A DNA stretch of 17,083 nt from Acanthamoeba sp. SK_2022b (taxonomy: Eukaryota; Discosea; Longamoebia; Acanthamoebidae): contig JANDJZ010000759.1 of NCBI GenBank assembly GCA_027943245.1, positions 1 through 17,083 on the forward strand, in the 5' to 3' direction. Shown here piece after piece: positions 16,892 to 17,083 of the stretch (position 1 is the first letter of the stretch; the number at the start of each line of letters is the position of its first letter). The position numbers and the translations under genes are program-made. A model generated the notes under the pieces. That model made no database searches and had not been told where the DNA came from. It saw nothing but the letters and a program-made list of their open reading frames with translations.

Positions 16892-17083
16892 ATGGTCCCA
16901 CGCAACGTCATGGCTTCGCCTCCCAACCCGCTGTCCCTGGGGCTTCACTTCCAACTGCTTAAGAGGGCAGGATCACTCATCTCCTCTCTCGACGACCTCC
17001 GCCATGAACTGTCGGGCCTCGCCGAGCTCTCCTTCCCTCAGATCATCGTAGTGGGAGAAGAGAGTGCCGGCAAGAGCTCTGTG
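16892..17083 (+). CDS. Dynamin-family large GTPase, N-terminus (partial)
   Basis: The frame runs 64 codons from ATG 16892 off the window edge. A second in-frame ATG at 16910 (MASPPNPLSLGLHFQLLK) gives a start only six codons later and is equally possible. The peptide continues with a helical stretch (RAGSLISSLDDLRHELS) and FPQIIVVGEESAGKSSV. The G1/P-loop GEESAGKSS with the preceding FPQIVVVG-type strand is diagnostic of the dynamin superfamily, which drives membrane fission or organelle division. Which member (endocytic, mitochondrial or other) cannot be told without the remaining domains. Confidence 0.88.
   Translation, partial: MVPRNVMASPPNPLSLGLHFQLLKRAGSLISSLDDLRHELSGLAELSFPQIIVVGEESAGKSSV

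Overview
The window reads as nuclear DNA of a free-living amoebozoan, most likely Acanthamoeba or a close relative. That assignment is inference. It rests on GC-rich coding sequence with many short introns (mostly about 70-130 nt), very small spaces between genes, and a typical eukaryotic gene set: spastin, RhoGAP, C2-AGC kinase, dynamin and AIF1. No prokaryotic operon, CRISPR array, tRNA or rRNA gene was seen.

Layout, left to right. 1-66 (-): first 22 codons of an unidentified gene. 403-2626 (-): class II fumarate hydratase in five exons. 2627-3837: a 1.2 kb AT-richer stretch with no convincing gene, holding a 24-bp perfect palindrome and a possible retroelement scrap. 3838-4767 (+): FAXDC2-like fatty acid hydroxylase/sterol desaturase family protein with a disturbed first exon. 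4830-7077 (-): RhoGAP protein in eight exons, convergent with the hydroxylase (stop codons 62 bp apart). 7430-8932 (+): unknown charged-block, low-complexity protein, divergent from the RhoGAP gene. 9402-9942 (-): AIF1/Iba1-like EF-hand protein. 10257-13411 (-): spastin-like AAA ATPase in twelve exons. 13656-16630 (+): C2-domain AGC kinase in eighteen exons, divergent from spastin across 244 bp. 16892-17083 (+): N-terminus of a dynamin-family GTPase, cut by the window edge.

Exon models were built by eye. Every intron was placed so that phases match and the joined protein follows the family alignment, and total coding lengths come out as multiples of three: fumarase 575 aa, RhoGAP 500 aa, AIF1-like 155 aa, spastin 746 aa, kinase 492 aa. 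Of the 42 introns placed, 23 begin GTAC and two appear to be GC-AG.

There is no shared pathway, but several products belong to the cytoskeleton and membrane-remodelling machinery of a motile cell: a Rho-GTPase regulator, an AIF1-type actin-linked calcium binder, a microtubule-severing ATPase and a dynamin. No new multi-gene system was found. The items most worth a second look are the splice-donor bias, the paired homopolymer frameshifts in the hydroxylase gene, the three nested fumarase starts, the AIF1 homologue with two intact calcium loops, and the 24-bp palindrome.
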